Below the pieces are notes generated by a model. That model was not told the origin of the DNA. It made no database searches and saw only the letters and a program-made list of their open reading frames with translations. Below, piece after piece: positions 43,772-53,214 of a DNA stretch of 59,736 bases. The stretch comes from Lachnospiraceae bacterium. Lineage in GTDB: Bacteria; Bacillota; Clostridia; Lachnospirales; Lachnospiraceae. The position numbers were made by a program, and so were the translations under genes. Positions within the stretch are counted from its first letter, which is position 1. Each line of letters starts with the position of its first letter. The stretch covers positions 1-59,736 of the forward strand of contig JAQXOR010000176.1 in NCBI GenBank assembly GCA_029099805.1, in the 5' to 3' direction.

Positions 43772-44425
43772 CTACTCTTCCGTATTCTCTATATTATCAA
43801 GAAACGTATTTTCATCAAAGTCAAAATCATCATCGGTCTGCGCACGTCCGGTCATTGGCTCCTGCCCCATCTCCTGCGGCTCCGCTTCTCCGTTTAATTC
43901 CCTGCGGTTTGCAGCCACAATTTCAAGATTCTGGCGCATCGATTCCAGCATGGCATCCGAACGGTTCTTTGTTATCTCGTAAGACGAAGCAAGTAACTGT
44001 TCGACACGACCAAGCATATCGTTCGTATACCCGAGAGCCCCCTGACGAATCTGCATCGCCTCCTCCTGAGCCTGCGCCACAAGAGCCTCTGCATGCTCTG
44101 TTGCCTGACGTACCATCTCATTTGCCTGATAATATGCCTGCTGTGTAATCTCATTGTCGTTAACCAGCATCTGGGCCTGTGATCTTGCGGCCTGTTCGAT
44201 AGCTGCCGCTTTATCTTCCGCATCTGCGATAATCGCGTCACGGTTTGCAATCATCTTCTGACAGCGCTTAATCTCCTCCGGTACCTTTAAGCGCAGTTCA
44301 TCCAACAGATCGTAGAGCTCCTCCTTCGGTACAATTACCTTGGAGCCGGAAAATGCCGATGCCTTACAACTCTCTACAAACTCAAAGATTTCCTCGATTA
44401 ACTGCTCAATTCGCTTTGTACTCAT
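43772..44425 (-). CDS. Coiled-coil, ATPase-subunit-like cytoplasmic protein
   Basis: 217 residues. Long acidic coiled coil (about 40-160, with repeated heptads such as [16 protein letters not shown]) and an acidic disordered tail. Resembles the widespread Lachnospiraceae protein annotated as V-type ATPase H-subunit-like or DivIVA-like; no catalytic motif. ATG overlaps the coaD stop by 4 nt. Probably a scaffold linked to division or envelope. Confidence 0.65.
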   Translation of the reverse strand: MSTKRIEQLIEEIFEFVESCKASAFSGSKVIVPKEELYDLLDELRLKVPEEIKRCQKMIANRDAIIADAEDKAAAIEQAARSQAQMLVNDNEITQQAYYQANEMVRQATEHAEALVAQAQEEAMQIRQGALGYTNDMLGRVEQLLASSYEITKNRSDAMLESMRQNLEIVAANRRELNGEAEPQEMGQEPMTGRAQTDDDFDFDENTFLDNIENTEE

Positions 44426-44913
44426 ACTGCCTCTCCTCGTTTCGCTTTTTTATACACATCATCCATAATAACCTGCGGGACAAAATGACTGATATCTCCG
44501 CCGTAGCTTGCAATCTCTCTGACAATACTGGAACTCAGATATGCATATTCCACATTTGTAGTTAAAAAAACCGTATCAACATCCGGACGTAATCGTTTGT
44601 TTGTCTGAGCCAGCTGTAACTCATATTCGAAGTCCGTGACTGCCCGCAGCCCCCTGATAATAGTATGTGTTCCGTACTTAACTGCACAATCCACTAACAA
44701 CCCGTCAAAGGAAATAATACGTACATTCGGAATATCGGCAGTTACACGTTTTAATAAATCTATGCGTTCTTCTGTTGTAAACAGATTCTTTTTTGTACTG
44801 TTTTTCAGAACCCCTATTACCAGCTCATCCACCAGTTCAGATGCCCTCCGGATAATATCCAGATGTCCGAGCGTGACCGGGTCAAAGCTCCCGGGATAAA
44901 TTCCTCTTCTCAT
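44422..44913 (-). CDS. coaD: Pantetheine-phosphate adenylyltransferase
   Basis: 163 residues. Nucleotidyltransferase motif [14 protein letters not shown] (T-x-G-H) and the C-terminal SSSIVREI. Converts phosphopantetheine to dephospho-CoA. Overlaps rsmD by 4 nt, as in many Firmicutes (ylbI next to ylbH). Confidence 0.96.
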   Translation of the reverse strand: MRRGIYPGSFDPVTLGHLDIIRRASELVDELVIGVLKNSTKKNLFTTEERIDLLKRVTADIPNVRIISFDGLLVDCAVKYGTHTIIRGLRAVTDFEYELQLAQTNKRLRPDVDTVFLTTNVEYAYLSSSIVREIASYGGDISHFVPQVIMDDVYKKAKRGEAV

Positions 44914-45464
44914 GATTTCCTCTTTTCCAAAAAAATATGTTGATTGGACCCATAGCTTTTTATCCGGTAAATGGAAAACCCCATAGCCTCTGCATAGGAC
45001 ATATCCATATCCGCCAGACCTTCCACAATAATCTTTGTATACTCGTCCACGTAGGAGGCCTCACTTAATATGGCAAGTACTTTTTTCTCCCAGCCATACC
45101 CATAAGGCGGGTCCATAAAAATCAAATCAAACGGTGCATGCTGCAACGTACGAAGTACAGAAAGTACCTCTCCGGCTCTTACCTGAGCCTCTGCTTCGAA
45201 CCGGGTTGCTTTTAGATTGGCCTGAATACAGAAAAGTGCGTCCCTGTCCTGTTCCACCAGTACCGCTTCCTTTGCACCGCGACTCAGTGCCTCAATCCCG
45301 ATTGCACCGCTCCCCGAAAACAAATCCAAAAAGCTGGCTCCCGGAATATCCGGCTGCAATATATTAAACAATGTCTCTTTTATCCGGTCCGTTGTAGGAC
45401 GAACTTTATCTCCTTTTACCGTGGTCAGACGGATACTCCGCCTGGAACCCGCAATCACCCTCAT
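44910..45464 (-). CDS. rsmD: 16S rRNA (guanine966-N2)-methyltransferase
   Basis: 184 residues. Starts [16 protein letters not shown] with the RsmD N-terminus, SAM site [20 protein letters not shown] and catalytic DPPYGYG. Conserved rsmD-coaD synteny supports the call. Confidence 0.95.
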   Translation of the reverse strand: MRVIAGSRRSIRLTTVKGDKVRPTTDRIKETLFNILQPDIPGASFLDLFSGSGAIGIEALSRGAKEAVLVEQDRDALFCIQANLKATRFEAEAQVRAGEVLSVLRTLQHAPFDLIFMDPPYGYGWEKKVLAILSEASYVDEYTKIIVEGLADMDMSYAEAMGFSIYRIKSYGSNQHIFLEKRKS

Positions 45465-45559
45465 CGCTCATCCTCCGAACATGCACAATAATATGACTTT
45501 AGTGTATCGCATCTTGGATTGAATTGCAACATATATTTCACAATTGGGACAAAAAAACT

Positions 45560-45587
45560 AGGGCCGCCACTTAATTGTGACGACCCT
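45560..45587 (-). terminator. Terminator of the host spore-protein gene
   Basis: AGGGTCGTCAC pairs with GTGGCGGCCCT (two G-U pairs) around a 6-nt loop, then seven T on the minus strand. It follows the stop of the SASP fragment by 9 bp. Confidence 0.88.
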
Positions 45588-45596
45588 AACCTTTTC

Positions 45597-45659
45597 TTAC
45601 TTACCGGACATAGACTCTTCCTGACGCTTAATCATCTGACGAACCATCTCGCCGCCTAA
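45597..45659 (-). pseudogene. 3' end of an alpha/beta small acid-soluble spore protein gene, att site of the element
   Basis: The last 20 codons read LGGEMVRQMIKRQEESMSGK, matching the C-terminal GGxMVxxMI motif of alpha/beta-type SASPs. Upstream of the first Leu the frame meets a stop two codons away (TAA), so the rest of the gene is absent here. The adjoining sequence is mobile-element DNA with an integrase 180 bp away. The simplest reading is that the element integrated into the 3' end of this gene and duplicated it; the intact copy should lie beyond the right window edge. Confidence 0.75.
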
Positions 45660-45836
45660 TAATTATCGGGTGCCTGAAAGTGGCTTAAATACCGGATTTC
45701 TGCGTATTTGCTATACTTTGAACCCTCTCATAAGTCTTCGTAAGTCCCCATATCTTTTACGAAATTGGTGTAAAAATTGGTGTAAAATGATGTATGAAAA
45801 AAATTTACACCAAAAAGTGCTTCAAACCCAGTAAAA
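45660..45836. other. Integrase-proximal att region with arm-type repeats
   Basis: Non-coding. TTGGTGTAAAA occurs at 45765-45775 and 45777-45787 (12-bp period), with the inverted form TTTACACCAA at 45804-45813. Such short repeats beside an integrase gene and a core site are the expected arm-type binding sites for integrase. Confidence 0.55.
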
Positions 45837-47009
45837 TCAATGGTTTGCGACACGAGCTAACATGATAGTTTCCATGCTCTTTGCAGCCACTTCTGGATCG
45901 ACATGGGTGTAAATATTTAAGGTAGTTCCAATGTCTGAATGACCCATTAATATCTGTAGTGTCTTAGGGTCTATCCCATTCTCGATCATTCTACTACAAA
46001 ATGTATGTCTAAGCACATGTGGGGTTATCTCAGAGAAATCTGTAAGCCCTTGCTTTTCTCGTTTGAGCTTAATTTCTCTCATAGTCATTTGAAGGTTCTT
46101 TCGTATCTTGGGTCTTCCTTGTCTATTCATGAAAACAAATCCGCTATATCCATCTACGACAAATTCAACCTTTGGTCTTGGTTCTGCGAACTTTTTCATA
46201 AAGGCTTTACGCACCTCTTCGTCCATAGCCAAGGTTCTCACACCAGCTTTACTTTTGGTTGTCATTATAACATATTTACCTTCTAAATAATGTAGCTGTT
46301 TGTTTACGTATATTCTTCTGTTTTTAAAATCCAAGTCTTTAAAGGTTAACCCGTATAATTCACTTACTCTCATACCCGTTCTAAGCAATATCAAGATGTC
46401 TTCATAAGAGTGCCGGAATATACCATGATTCTTAACAAACTCTAGGTAATCTCTTTCTTGTTCATGTGTCATTGCTGTTCTTTCTTTTCTGTCATCATCA
46501 ATGATATTACACAATTGGAAATTGAATGGATTCTTAATAATATAGTCATCTTCAACTGCCATTTGAAATATTGGTGACAAAGTTGATTTAAATGCCTGTA
46601 TACTCCCATAGGAGTACCCCATACCACTTAGAAGCAACATATAGCTTTTAGCAGTAGATGTTTTTATATCTTTGATTTGCACATCCCCAAGATTAATCTT
46701 CTCTATAAGCCCATCAAAGTATTTGTACTTTTGTTGAGTGGTTAACTTGGCATTTTTGTGAATTTCTCGGTATAACGCCACAAGTTCTCTTACTTTAAGC
46801 TTACCTTTTTCCCAAGAAAGATTTGATATTTCTTCTATTCTTGTTACTTCCAGTTCAATTTCTCTAAGCTCGTTTAGTGTCTTAGCATATACGGTTTGTC
46901 TTTTTTGACTTGCATCTGTCCACCGGTACATATAAGTACCGTCTTTTCTTTGACTCTCTCCTTTCTCAAGTACTCTACCTTTAGTATCTTTTCTTTTGGC
47001 TTGAGCCAT
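45837..47009 (-). CDS. int: Tyrosine recombinase / phage integrase
   Basis: 390 residues from ATG 47009 (AAAGGAG 7 nt upstream). N-terminal AP2-like arm-binding part, SAM-like core-binding part (about 65-165), then the catalytic domain with LLRTGMRVSELYG (Arg), HVLRHTFCSRMIENG (His-x-x-Arg-His), GHSDIGTTLNIYTHVD (His and the Tyr nucleophile). All catalytic residues are present. Transcription points toward the att site. Confidence 0.96.
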   Translation of the reverse strand: MAQAKRKDTKGRVLEKGESQRKDGTYMYRWTDASQKRQTVYAKTLNELREIELEVTRIEEISNLSWEKGKLKVRELVALYREIHKNAKLTTQQKYKYFDGLIEKINLGDVQIKDIKTSTAKSYMLLLSGMGYSYGSIQAFKSTLSPIFQMAVEDDYIIKNPFNFQLCNIIDDDRKERTAMTHEQERDYLEFVKNHGIFRHSYEDILILLRTGMRVSELYGLTFKDLDFKNRRIYVNKQLHYLEGKYVIMTTKSKAGVRTLAMDEEVRKAFMKKFAEPRPKVEFVVDGYSGFVFMNRQGRPKIRKNLQMTMREIKLKREKQGLTDFSEITPHVLRHTFCSRMIENGIDPKTLQILMGHSDIGTTLNIYTHVDPEVAAKSMETIMLARVANH

Positions 47010-47095
47010 AATCATTCTCCTTTCGAAAAATCGAAAAGAGCATTGCTATAATATAAATATTATACTATAAACAATGCTTCTTTTCAAGTCTAATA

Positions 47096-47299
47096 TCATA
47101 ATACCGTTATCTTGTCCAAATACTCTTCCATTTTCTTTCGTTTAATCAATCTCTTGGTTCCAACCATGATAACCATTGAGGTTTTATTTTCATCGGTTAT
47201 TTCCCTAAGCCTGTTTGTACCTATATTGAAATACTCCGCAGCTTCTTCTAGAGTAAGGTTGTACTTCTGCGAGATTGGGACTTCTACTCTATCTCTCAA
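47096..47299 (-). CDS. xis: Excisionase-like helix-turn-helix protein
   Basis: 67 residues from a TTG start at 47299 (GGAGGG 6 nt upstream); an ATG at 47317 lacks a ribosome site. Contains KYNLTLEEAAEYFNIGTNRL followed by VIMVGTKRLIKRKKMEEYL, the winged-helix pattern of Tn916-type Xis. Beside the integrase, it should direct excision. Confidence 0.75.
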   Translation of the reverse strand: MRDRVEVPISQKYNLTLEEAAEYFNIGTNRLREITDENKTSMVIMVGTKRLIKRKKMEEYLDKITVL

Positions 47300-47343
47300 A
47301 CAAATCCCTCCAGTCATCAGAAGTATTGACTAATTTGAAAGAA

Positions 47344-47886
47344 TTATTCCTTACGGTCGGTGGAACCGAAACCACCGTTGCGAATACCGTCTGCTTCATC
47401 ATCTACGGTAATACCATATTGAAGGAATACTCCTTGAGCAAATGCATCACCCTGATGAATCTTGAGTTCCTTACCATCAAGAGTCTCATTTGTCATCTTT
47501 AAGAAGATGTGTCCCTCATTGTTAGAACCATAGTAATCGGAATCTACTACTCCTACGGTATTATCGAGTCTCATACGATACTTAAATCCAAGACCGCTAC
47601 GTGGGAAACACATAAGTACGTAATCGTCGTTCATCTTTACTCTAATGCCGGTAGGGATTTTATTAGTTCTGTTCGGCGGGAAATTTAAATCATACGGAGC
47701 AAAGAAGTCATAACCGGCACTACCGCCTGTCGCTCTCTGTGGTAATTTAATTTCATCATAAAGTTTCTTTATAAGATTCTCAGTAGTAATGCCATCAATA
47801 CCATGCACATCCAAATTGAAGGTTTCAATCATATCCTTTCTAAACTGCTCGTAACTAACTTTTTCAAATTTTGCTACTCTATTCAC
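47344..47886 (-). CDS. dut: dUTP diphosphatase (dUTPase)
   Basis: 180 residues from GTG 47886, overlapping the upstream stop by 8 nt. The family motifs are visible in order: SAGYDFFAPYD, PRSGLGFKYRM, DNTVGVVDSDYYGSNNEG and GDAFAQGVF, with the C-terminal NGGFGSTDR arm. Prevents uracil incorporation and supplies dUMP. Typical phage nucleotide-metabolism gene. Confidence 0.94.
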   Translation of the reverse strand: MNRVAKFEKVSYEQFRKDMIETFNLDVHGIDGITTENLIKKLYDEIKLPQRATGGSAGYDFFAPYDLNFPPNRTNKIPTGIRVKMNDDYVLMCFPRSGLGFKYRMRLDNTVGVVDSDYYGSNNEGHIFLKMTNETLDGKELKIHQGDAFAQGVFLQYGITVDDEADGIRNGGFGSTDRKE

Positions 47887-48184
47887 TAGCGTTTTCCTCT
47901 CTTTCCTCTTTTGCCGCAGCATATACTTTTGTGTTTTTGTTCTTTTCTTTTTCTATCTTGAGAAAATCTAAAGCCTCATTTCTTTTGATATAAAGTTGTT
48001 TTAATGCGTTATCAATATTAAACAGAAAACTTTGTTTCGTTTTCTTTTCAGTGACAGTACAATGATCGTCGTACTTAGTTACAACTTGGACATCATGAAT
48101 TTCGTAATATCCAAACGAAGGCATGATTCTAGCAAAATATAGAGTATCACCTTTTTTTAGTGTTTCGTACCGCTCTTTTGTCAT
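47879..48184 (-). CDS. Uncharacterised element protein (101 aa)
   Basis: Mostly beta-strand N-terminus (GDTLYFARIMPSFGYYEIHD) and a Lys/Glu-rich helical tail; no known motif. Overlaps the preceding gene by 38 nt and the dUTPase start by 8 nt, supporting real translation in a tightly packed operon. Confidence 0.6.
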   Translation of the reverse strand: MTKERYETLKKGDTLYFARIMPSFGYYEIHDVQVVTKYDDHCTVTEKKTKQSFLFNIDNALKQLYIKRNEALDFLKIEKEKNKNTKVYAAAKEEREENASE

Positions 48185-48488
48185 TCTTCTTAATCCCCAA
48201 TCTCTTCAACTCTTTATTAATTTGCGTGTAAATCAACTCCAGAATTGTGTCATAATTACCACTGCTTATATGGTAGAATGGAGCGTATACATTATGATTC
48301 ATATCATATACATCCACAACACCTTCTCCCGTCTCCGCAGAAATGGTGAATACTCCCTCCAATGTAGTCACACGGTTATGTTTTACTATTGGAAACCGAT
48401 GAATATAAAAGGCATCATATCCATCATTGTTGTACCAAAATCCTTTTGTAGAAAAATTGTAGGTTGCAATGTTTACTTTCACTTCCAT
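48147..48488 (-). CDS. Uncharacterised element protein (113 aa)
   Basis: Starts VKVNIATYNFSTKGFWYNND after the initiator; Tyr/Asn-rich, no membrane segment. The 3' end encodes a basic tail. Sits between nrdG (10-nt overlap) and the 101-aa gene in one transcription unit. No function recognised. Confidence 0.6.
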   Translation of the reverse strand: MEVKVNIATYNFSTKGFWYNNDGYDAFYIHRFPIVKHNRVTTLEGVFTISAETGEGVVDVYDMNHNVYAPFYHISSGNYDTILELIYTQINKELKRLGIKKNDKRAVRNTKKR

Positions 48489-49105
48489 AAAACAATCTCT
48501 CCCTTTCTAAACGTTTCTTTTAAATCAATCAAGCGCTGATTGGAGCTGCCGCGGAATCTAAGTGACAAATCCTTTTTATCTTCTTCAAATCTACCATCTA
48601 CAAGTACATCACACTTTGAGAGAATATTTTTACGCTCTTGGATTATTTCGTCTCTCTCAGGATTCCAATCACTGGTAACTACCGGATACATAATTTGTTC
48701 GAAAGTGAATCCAGAGTAAATCCAGATTTTTTTGTCAGACAATAAAATGTAGATTTGATTGTCTTTTTCGTGCAATATATTGTGGTCTGTCGTATCTTTG
48801 CACACTATATGTTGTGGTGTGTTGTATCGACCATTGATTTCCGATACTAAATTTAGCACATCATGCACATTTTCGTTTGCTAAAGGCTCTCCTCCGAGAA
48901 TTGACACCCGGTTAATATATGGTCTATCCACCAATTCTAAAAATTTTTCTTTTACCTCTGGTGTCCATTCTTTGCCTCCATTGAAATCCCATGTTTCGGA
49001 GTTAAAACAATTTTTACATTTAAAGTGACATCCCTGTACGAAGAGGGCAACCCCTATGCCCTCTCCATTTGCAATATCACATTCTCTTATCTGATTGTAT
49101 CTCAT
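48479..49105 (-). CDS. nrdG: Anaerobic ribonucleotide reductase activating enzyme
   Basis: 208 residues from ATG 49105, overlapping the nrdD stop (TGATG). Radical SAM motif CHFKCKNC (C-x3-C-x2-C), preceded by GEGIGVALFVQG and followed by ILGGEPL. It generates the glycyl radical on the NrdD partner encoded immediately upstream. Longer than the typical 155-aa NrdG through a C-terminal extension. Confidence 0.93.
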   Translation of the reverse strand: MRYNQIRECDIANGEGIGVALFVQGCHFKCKNCFNSETWDFNGGKEWTPEVKEKFLELVDRPYINRVSILGGEPLANENVHDVLNLVSEINGRYNTPQHIVCKDTTDHNILHEKDNQIYILLSDKKIWIYSGFTFEQIMYPVVTSDWNPERDEIIQERKNILSKCDVLVDGRFEEDKKDLSLRFRGSSNQRLIDLKETFRKGEIVLWK

Positions 49106-51267
49106 CAACATCCTTCTTTCATAATGTGATTATCTAGGTGAATGTATCTGTCATTAATATCTTGAGTTCTTCCAACGTTCCAGAAATTATCGCCCAAATA
49201 TCCACAAGTTCTACGACAAACATTCATCTTATTATGGTCACGATTACCGCAATTTGGGCAATACCACTCTAAATTTCCATCTAAAAGAATCTCTCCATCA
49301 AAACCGCAAACATGACAATAATCTGACTTAGTGTTGATTTCTGCATACTGAATCGTATCATACATATAATCCACAAGCTGCTCAATAGCTTCTAAATTAT
49401 TATTTAAGTTTGTTACTTCTACATAACTTACTGCACCACCAGAGCTAATCTTTTGGAACTGAGCCTCGAAACCTAGCTTTCTAAACGCATCAATCTCTTC
49501 TCTTACATTAACATGATAGCTGTTAGTGATATAATCCTTGTCAGTAATACCTTCGACAACACCGAATCTATCTCTTAGTTTTCTTGCAAATTTATATGTG
49601 GTTGATTCTAATGGAGTCCCGTATAAACCAAATCCAATACCAGTTTCTTTCTTCCACTTATCACAAGTAGCTTTAAGCTTATTCATTACCTTTAAAGCAA
49701 ACTTTTCGCCTTCCTCAGTGGTATGAGATACGCCAAGCATAGATAATACACATTCATATAATCCGGCATAACCAAGAGAAATTGTGGAATATCCATTGTG
49801 TAATAACTCATCAATCGTGTCATCTTCAGATAGTCTCGCAATAGAACCATACTGCCAATGAATAGGAGAAACAGTAGTACTTGTACCTTCTAGTCTTTCG
49901 TGTCTTAACATTAATGCTTGATAACATAACTTTAATCTCTCGTCTAAAATATCCCAGAACTTGTCCATATCCTTATCTGCCGATAAGCCTACGTCAACAA
50001 GGTTGAGGGTAACTACGCCTTGATTAAATCGTCCGTACCACTTATACTTACCATTTTCATCTTTCCAGTTAGACAAGAAGGATCTGCATCCCATACATGG
50101 GAATACTTCTCCATCATAATTCTGTCTCATAATCTTAGCAGAAATGAAATCTGGCATCATTCTCTTAGCAACACATTTGCATGCTAATTGCTTTAAATAA
50201 TAATATTTACTATCTTTTGGTACATTGTTGTTGTCTAAAACGAAAATAAGCTTTGGGAAAGACGGAGTTACAAGAACACCAACCTTATTCTTCATGCCAA
50301 TATATCTTTGTCTTAACACTTCTTCGATTAGCATAGCCGTTTCTTCTTCGTACTCCGGATTTTCACTAATGTACATGAATATGGTTAAGAATGGACTTTG
50401 ACCATTAGAAGTATTGAATGTATTTACCTGGAACTGAATCGTTTGAATACCACTTTCAATTTCTTCCTTTAATCTCTTGCTTACAATATAATCAATATGT
50501 TCCTTAGAAACTTCTACGCCTAATTCTTCAAAGTCCTTAGTAATCTTCTTTTCCCATTTTTCCTTACTAATTCTTACAAATGGGGCAAGATGAGAAAGTG
50601 TGATAGTTTGTCCACCATATTGAGAATTTGCCACTTGTTGAACAATCTGAGTAGCTACTGTACAAGCAGTCTGAAAGCTCTTTGGCTTCTCAATCATTTT
50701 TGTATTGATAACAGTTCCATTTTGAAGCATATCTTCAAGATTGACTAACATACAATTATGAATATGTTGTACAAAATAATCCGCATCATGAAAATGAATA
50801 ATACCTTCATCATGTGCCTGTGTAATATTAGTTGGGAGAAGATTTCTTCTTGAATAATTTCTACTTAATTCACCAGCAATCAAATCTCTTTGAGTTGGTG
50901 CGATATAAGCATTCTTATTGGAATTTTCATCTAATACTTCCTTGTCTGTACCTTCAACAATTCCATATACCACATCATCGAGTTCGTTTTCCTCTCTCTG
51001 AAACTCTCTAATACTTCTATAACCTTCGTAAGCTCTTGCAGTTAATCTCTGCTTCTTAGAAATCAACTTATCAAACACCATCTGTTCAATTTCAGAGATG
51101 CTAATCTCCTCTTTGTCTTTAGATTCCTCGTAGATTTCAGTAGCAATATCTTCTGCAATCTTGGGCTTCACAATACCACTGCCGTTTTTCATAGCCTTTA
51201 AAATTGCATTCGTTATTTTTTCACACTGAAAATCAACCAATGTCGCGTCACGCTTTAGTACTTTCAT
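49105..51267 (-). CDS. nrdD: Anaerobic (class III) ribonucleoside-triphosphate reductase
   Basis: 720 residues. N-terminal ATP cone (VLKRDATLVDFQCEKI), long catalytic barrel with FPCMGCRSFL, a zinc site CHVCGFDG...CPNCGN near the C-terminus, and the glycyl-radical motif CRRTCGYLG. It makes dNTPs without oxygen, using formate or thiols. Presence on an integrated element indicates a phage adapted to strict anaerobes. Confidence 0.96.
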   Translation of the reverse strand: MKVLKRDATLVDFQCEKITNAILKAMKNGSGIVKPKIAEDIATEIYEESKDKEEISISEIEQMVFDKLISKKQRLTARAYEGYRSIREFQREENELDDVVYGIVEGTDKEVLDENSNKNAYIAPTQRDLIAGELSRNYSRRNLLPTNITQAHDEGIIHFHDADYFVQHIHNCMLVNLEDMLQNGTVINTKMIEKPKSFQTACTVATQIVQQVANSQYGGQTITLSHLAPFVRISKEKWEKKITKDFEELGVEVSKEHIDYIVSKRLKEEIESGIQTIQFQVNTFNTSNGQSPFLTIFMYISENPEYEEETAMLIEEVLRQRYIGMKNKVGVLVTPSFPKLIFVLDNNNVPKDSKYYYLKQLACKCVAKRMMPDFISAKIMRQNYDGEVFPCMGCRSFLSNWKDENGKYKWYGRFNQGVVTLNLVDVGLSADKDMDKFWDILDERLKLCYQALMLRHERLEGTSTTVSPIHWQYGSIARLSEDDTIDELLHNGYSTISLGYAGLYECVLSMLGVSHTTEEGEKFALKVMNKLKATCDKWKKETGIGFGLYGTPLESTTYKFARKLRDRFGVVEGITDKDYITNSYHVNVREEIDAFRKLGFEAQFQKISSGGAVSYVEVTNLNNNLEAIEQLVDYMYDTIQYAEINTKSDYCHVCGFDGEILLDGNLEWYCPNCGNRDHNKMNVCRRTCGYLGDNFWNVGRTQDINDRYIHLDNHIMKEGC

Positions 51268-51276
51268 AAGTCCTCC

Positions 51277-51519
51277 TTAATCAACTAAAAAACCATGTTC
51301 CTTCATTAACAAGTGAAGCTTATCCTTTTCTCCGGCAGATTTTTCAATAATCTCAAGCTCCAACACCTTATCAAAACTTATGCTTAAAATTCCCATGATA
51401 CTTTGAGCATCAATTACATATCTGCCGTGTTTTAAGAATAAGTCACTATCAAAATATCTCACAAGCTCTACAAACTCTTTCACCCGGTCAAAATTACCGA
51501 TTTTAATTTGCATCTTCAT
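51277..51519 (-). CDS. HPr-like small protein lacking the active His
   Basis: 80 residues with the HPr fold signature: strand-helix VKEFVELVRYF, then YVIDAQSIMGILSISFDKVL, the Ser46-type region, and a final ELEIIEK strand. The phosphorylatable His of the GLHARPA loop is absent (FDSDLFLKHG). Such degenerate HPr-like proteins occur on phages and may interfere with host carbon regulation. Overlaps the nucleotidase gene by 17 nt. Confidence 0.65.
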   Translation of the reverse strand: MKMQIKIGNFDRVKEFVELVRYFDSDLFLKHGRYVIDAQSIMGILSISFDKVLELEIIEKSAGEKDKLHLLMKEHGFLVD

Positions 51520-52124
51520 CTTCTGTTAATTCCTCCAAATTTTCGTTTTCCAAATCTTCAATATAATGTTCTAAATCCAACCAACTATAGCAACGATCTC
51601 CATCATAGTTCTCATTCCATGGGAATAAATCACCAAAGCAAATCTTAATTGCAGCATTACTGGTTTCAAGATTCTCTCCGGAATCATCTACGAATAAAGA
51701 AGTATAACTATTCATATTAATATGACTTTTATCCAAGTACTTCTTCATATCCACATTAATAAACTTTGCATACGGAAATAGTCCTTTTAAAAACAGCTCT
51801 TTTCCTCTTCCATTCGGTGAATAGCACATTGAGCAGAAAATAATTTCATGTCCTCTTTGGTGTAACCTATTGATTACTTCCAATGCATTATCCATAAGAA
51901 TTGCTTCTCTGAAGAACCGAGGTTGATTGAAATAATGATTGATATAATCTTTTGAAGCTAATTCCAGTTCCTCAAAATCCCAAGTCTTAACATCATGCCA
52001 ATCTATCGGTCTGAATTTCGAATACCATTGAAAATCTTCGTTATATAACTTTGTTATTGTGGCAATAGTATTAACCAATGTATTGTCAGTCAAAGTCAAT
52101 AAACAATTGTAGTTTATGACTCAT
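51503..52124 (-). pseudogene. HAD-type 5'-nucleotidase gene with deletion at the catalytic motif
   Basis: The 198-codon frame below position 52099 matches NT5C-like nucleotidases (ILMDNALEVINRLHQRGHEI, FVDDSGENLE). The natural start is ATG 52124 with a GGGGGGAT ribosome site, giving MSHKLQLFIDFD and then a stop. The expected catalytic DFDGTLTD lacks 11 nt between two CTTTGAC repeats, shifting the frame. As read, the enzyme would not be made in full; a TTG start at 52099 would give a product without the nucleophile Asp. Could also be a sequencing error. Confidence 0.7.
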
Positions 52125-52127
52125 ATA

Positions 52128-53204
52128 TTATCCCCCCTTCGGTTTAACAAATATGTTTTTTCGAAATAATCTTATCGGATATTTAATATTATCAATTCGA
52201 TATCCTTCGTCTCCATTATTAAACTTGTTAAGAACACGTAGTCCAAGATTGTATTTTTTCAGAATATCCTTCTTAGAAACATACGGGTCTAATAACATTT
52301 CTACAATATTTTCTTTTTCTTCCTCAGAAAAAAATCTTGTTCTGGCATCAGTTTTTCTTAATGGGTAATTCCATAATTTATTATGATAACTATTACCTTG
52401 ATTAAATGCGTTTATTGCAAATTTTGTTGTATTAAACATTTTTGCAATTTGTGAAATAGAAATATCAGGTTCGTTTTCAAGTAATGATTTTATTTTTTTT
52501 CTTATGCATTCTTCTTTTAATACATATTGATTATCTAAAATTGGATATGAAATATTATGTTGTCTATATCTGCTTCCATTGTTGATTGCTTTAACTGTTG
52601 ATTTTGATAAACATACTAAATCACTGATTTCATCAATAGTATATTGTTGTGTTAACAGTAAATTCAAAATATATCTATTAACAAAATTTTTGTCTCTAAT
52701 TGGATAAGTATAATTATCTTGCATATATGATGTCCCATAATTAATCGAATAAATAACACTTTCTCTTACTCTATGTTTTTGGGCAATATCAGATATTGTT
52801 AATTTAGGATTCAATAACTCATTAAAAATATCAAATAAATCATTTTCATTAATAGCAGAATTATACATATTACATCCTTTATAATGTGGATATCCTTCTC
52901 CACCTTCTGTTACGTTGTATCCATTTGGAACAAGAGTGTTTAATTGTTTAATCCAATACTTTTCTCTTTCGTTATATTCAATCGTTTTATATTCTAATAT
53001 GTTCAACTTAAAATTTTCTTTTCCGTATTTTGATATTGCTTTATGTATTGGTAAATTGTCATTAGTTCTTAAATGTTCTTTAAATCTTTCTGTTGGATTT
53101 TTCGATTGCCCAACATATTGTTTACCATTTATCAAATTTGTAATGCAATAAATATCCTTACTATTTTCAATGAAAAGATTTTCTTTTGTATTATTGTAAT
53201 TCAC
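52128..53204 (-). CDS. GIY-YIG homing endonuclease with repeated helix-turn-helix units
   Basis: 358 residues. N-terminal GIY-YIG nuclease: DIYCITNLINGKQYVGQS, RFKEHL and GYNVTEGGEG. The remainder is four degenerate units of about 55-60 residues, each ending in a YPI-type strand (YTYPIRDK, ISYPILDN, WNYPLRKT, IKYPIRLF), probable DNA-contacting HTH modules. AT-rich codon use. Free-standing in an intergenic position upstream of the nucleotidase, whose ribosome site lies in its last codons. A selfish element within the phage. Confidence 0.85.
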   Translation of the reverse strand: MNYNNTKENLFIENSKDIYCITNLINGKQYVGQSKNPTERFKEHLRTNDNLPIHKAISKYGKENFKLNILEYKTIEYNEREKYWIKQLNTLVPNGYNVTEGGEGYPHYKGCNMYNSAINENDLFDIFNELLNPKLTISDIAQKHRVRESVIYSINYGTSYMQDNYTYPIRDKNFVNRYILNLLLTQQYTIDEISDLVCLSKSTVKAINNGSRYRQHNISYPILDNQYVLKEECIRKKIKSLLENEPDISISQIAKMFNTTKFAINAFNQGNSYHNKLWNYPLRKTDARTRFFSEEEKENIVEMLLDPYVSKKDILKKYNLGLRVLNKFNNGDEGYRIDNIKYPIRLFRKNIFVKPKGG

Positions 53205-53214
53205 GAAAAACTAA

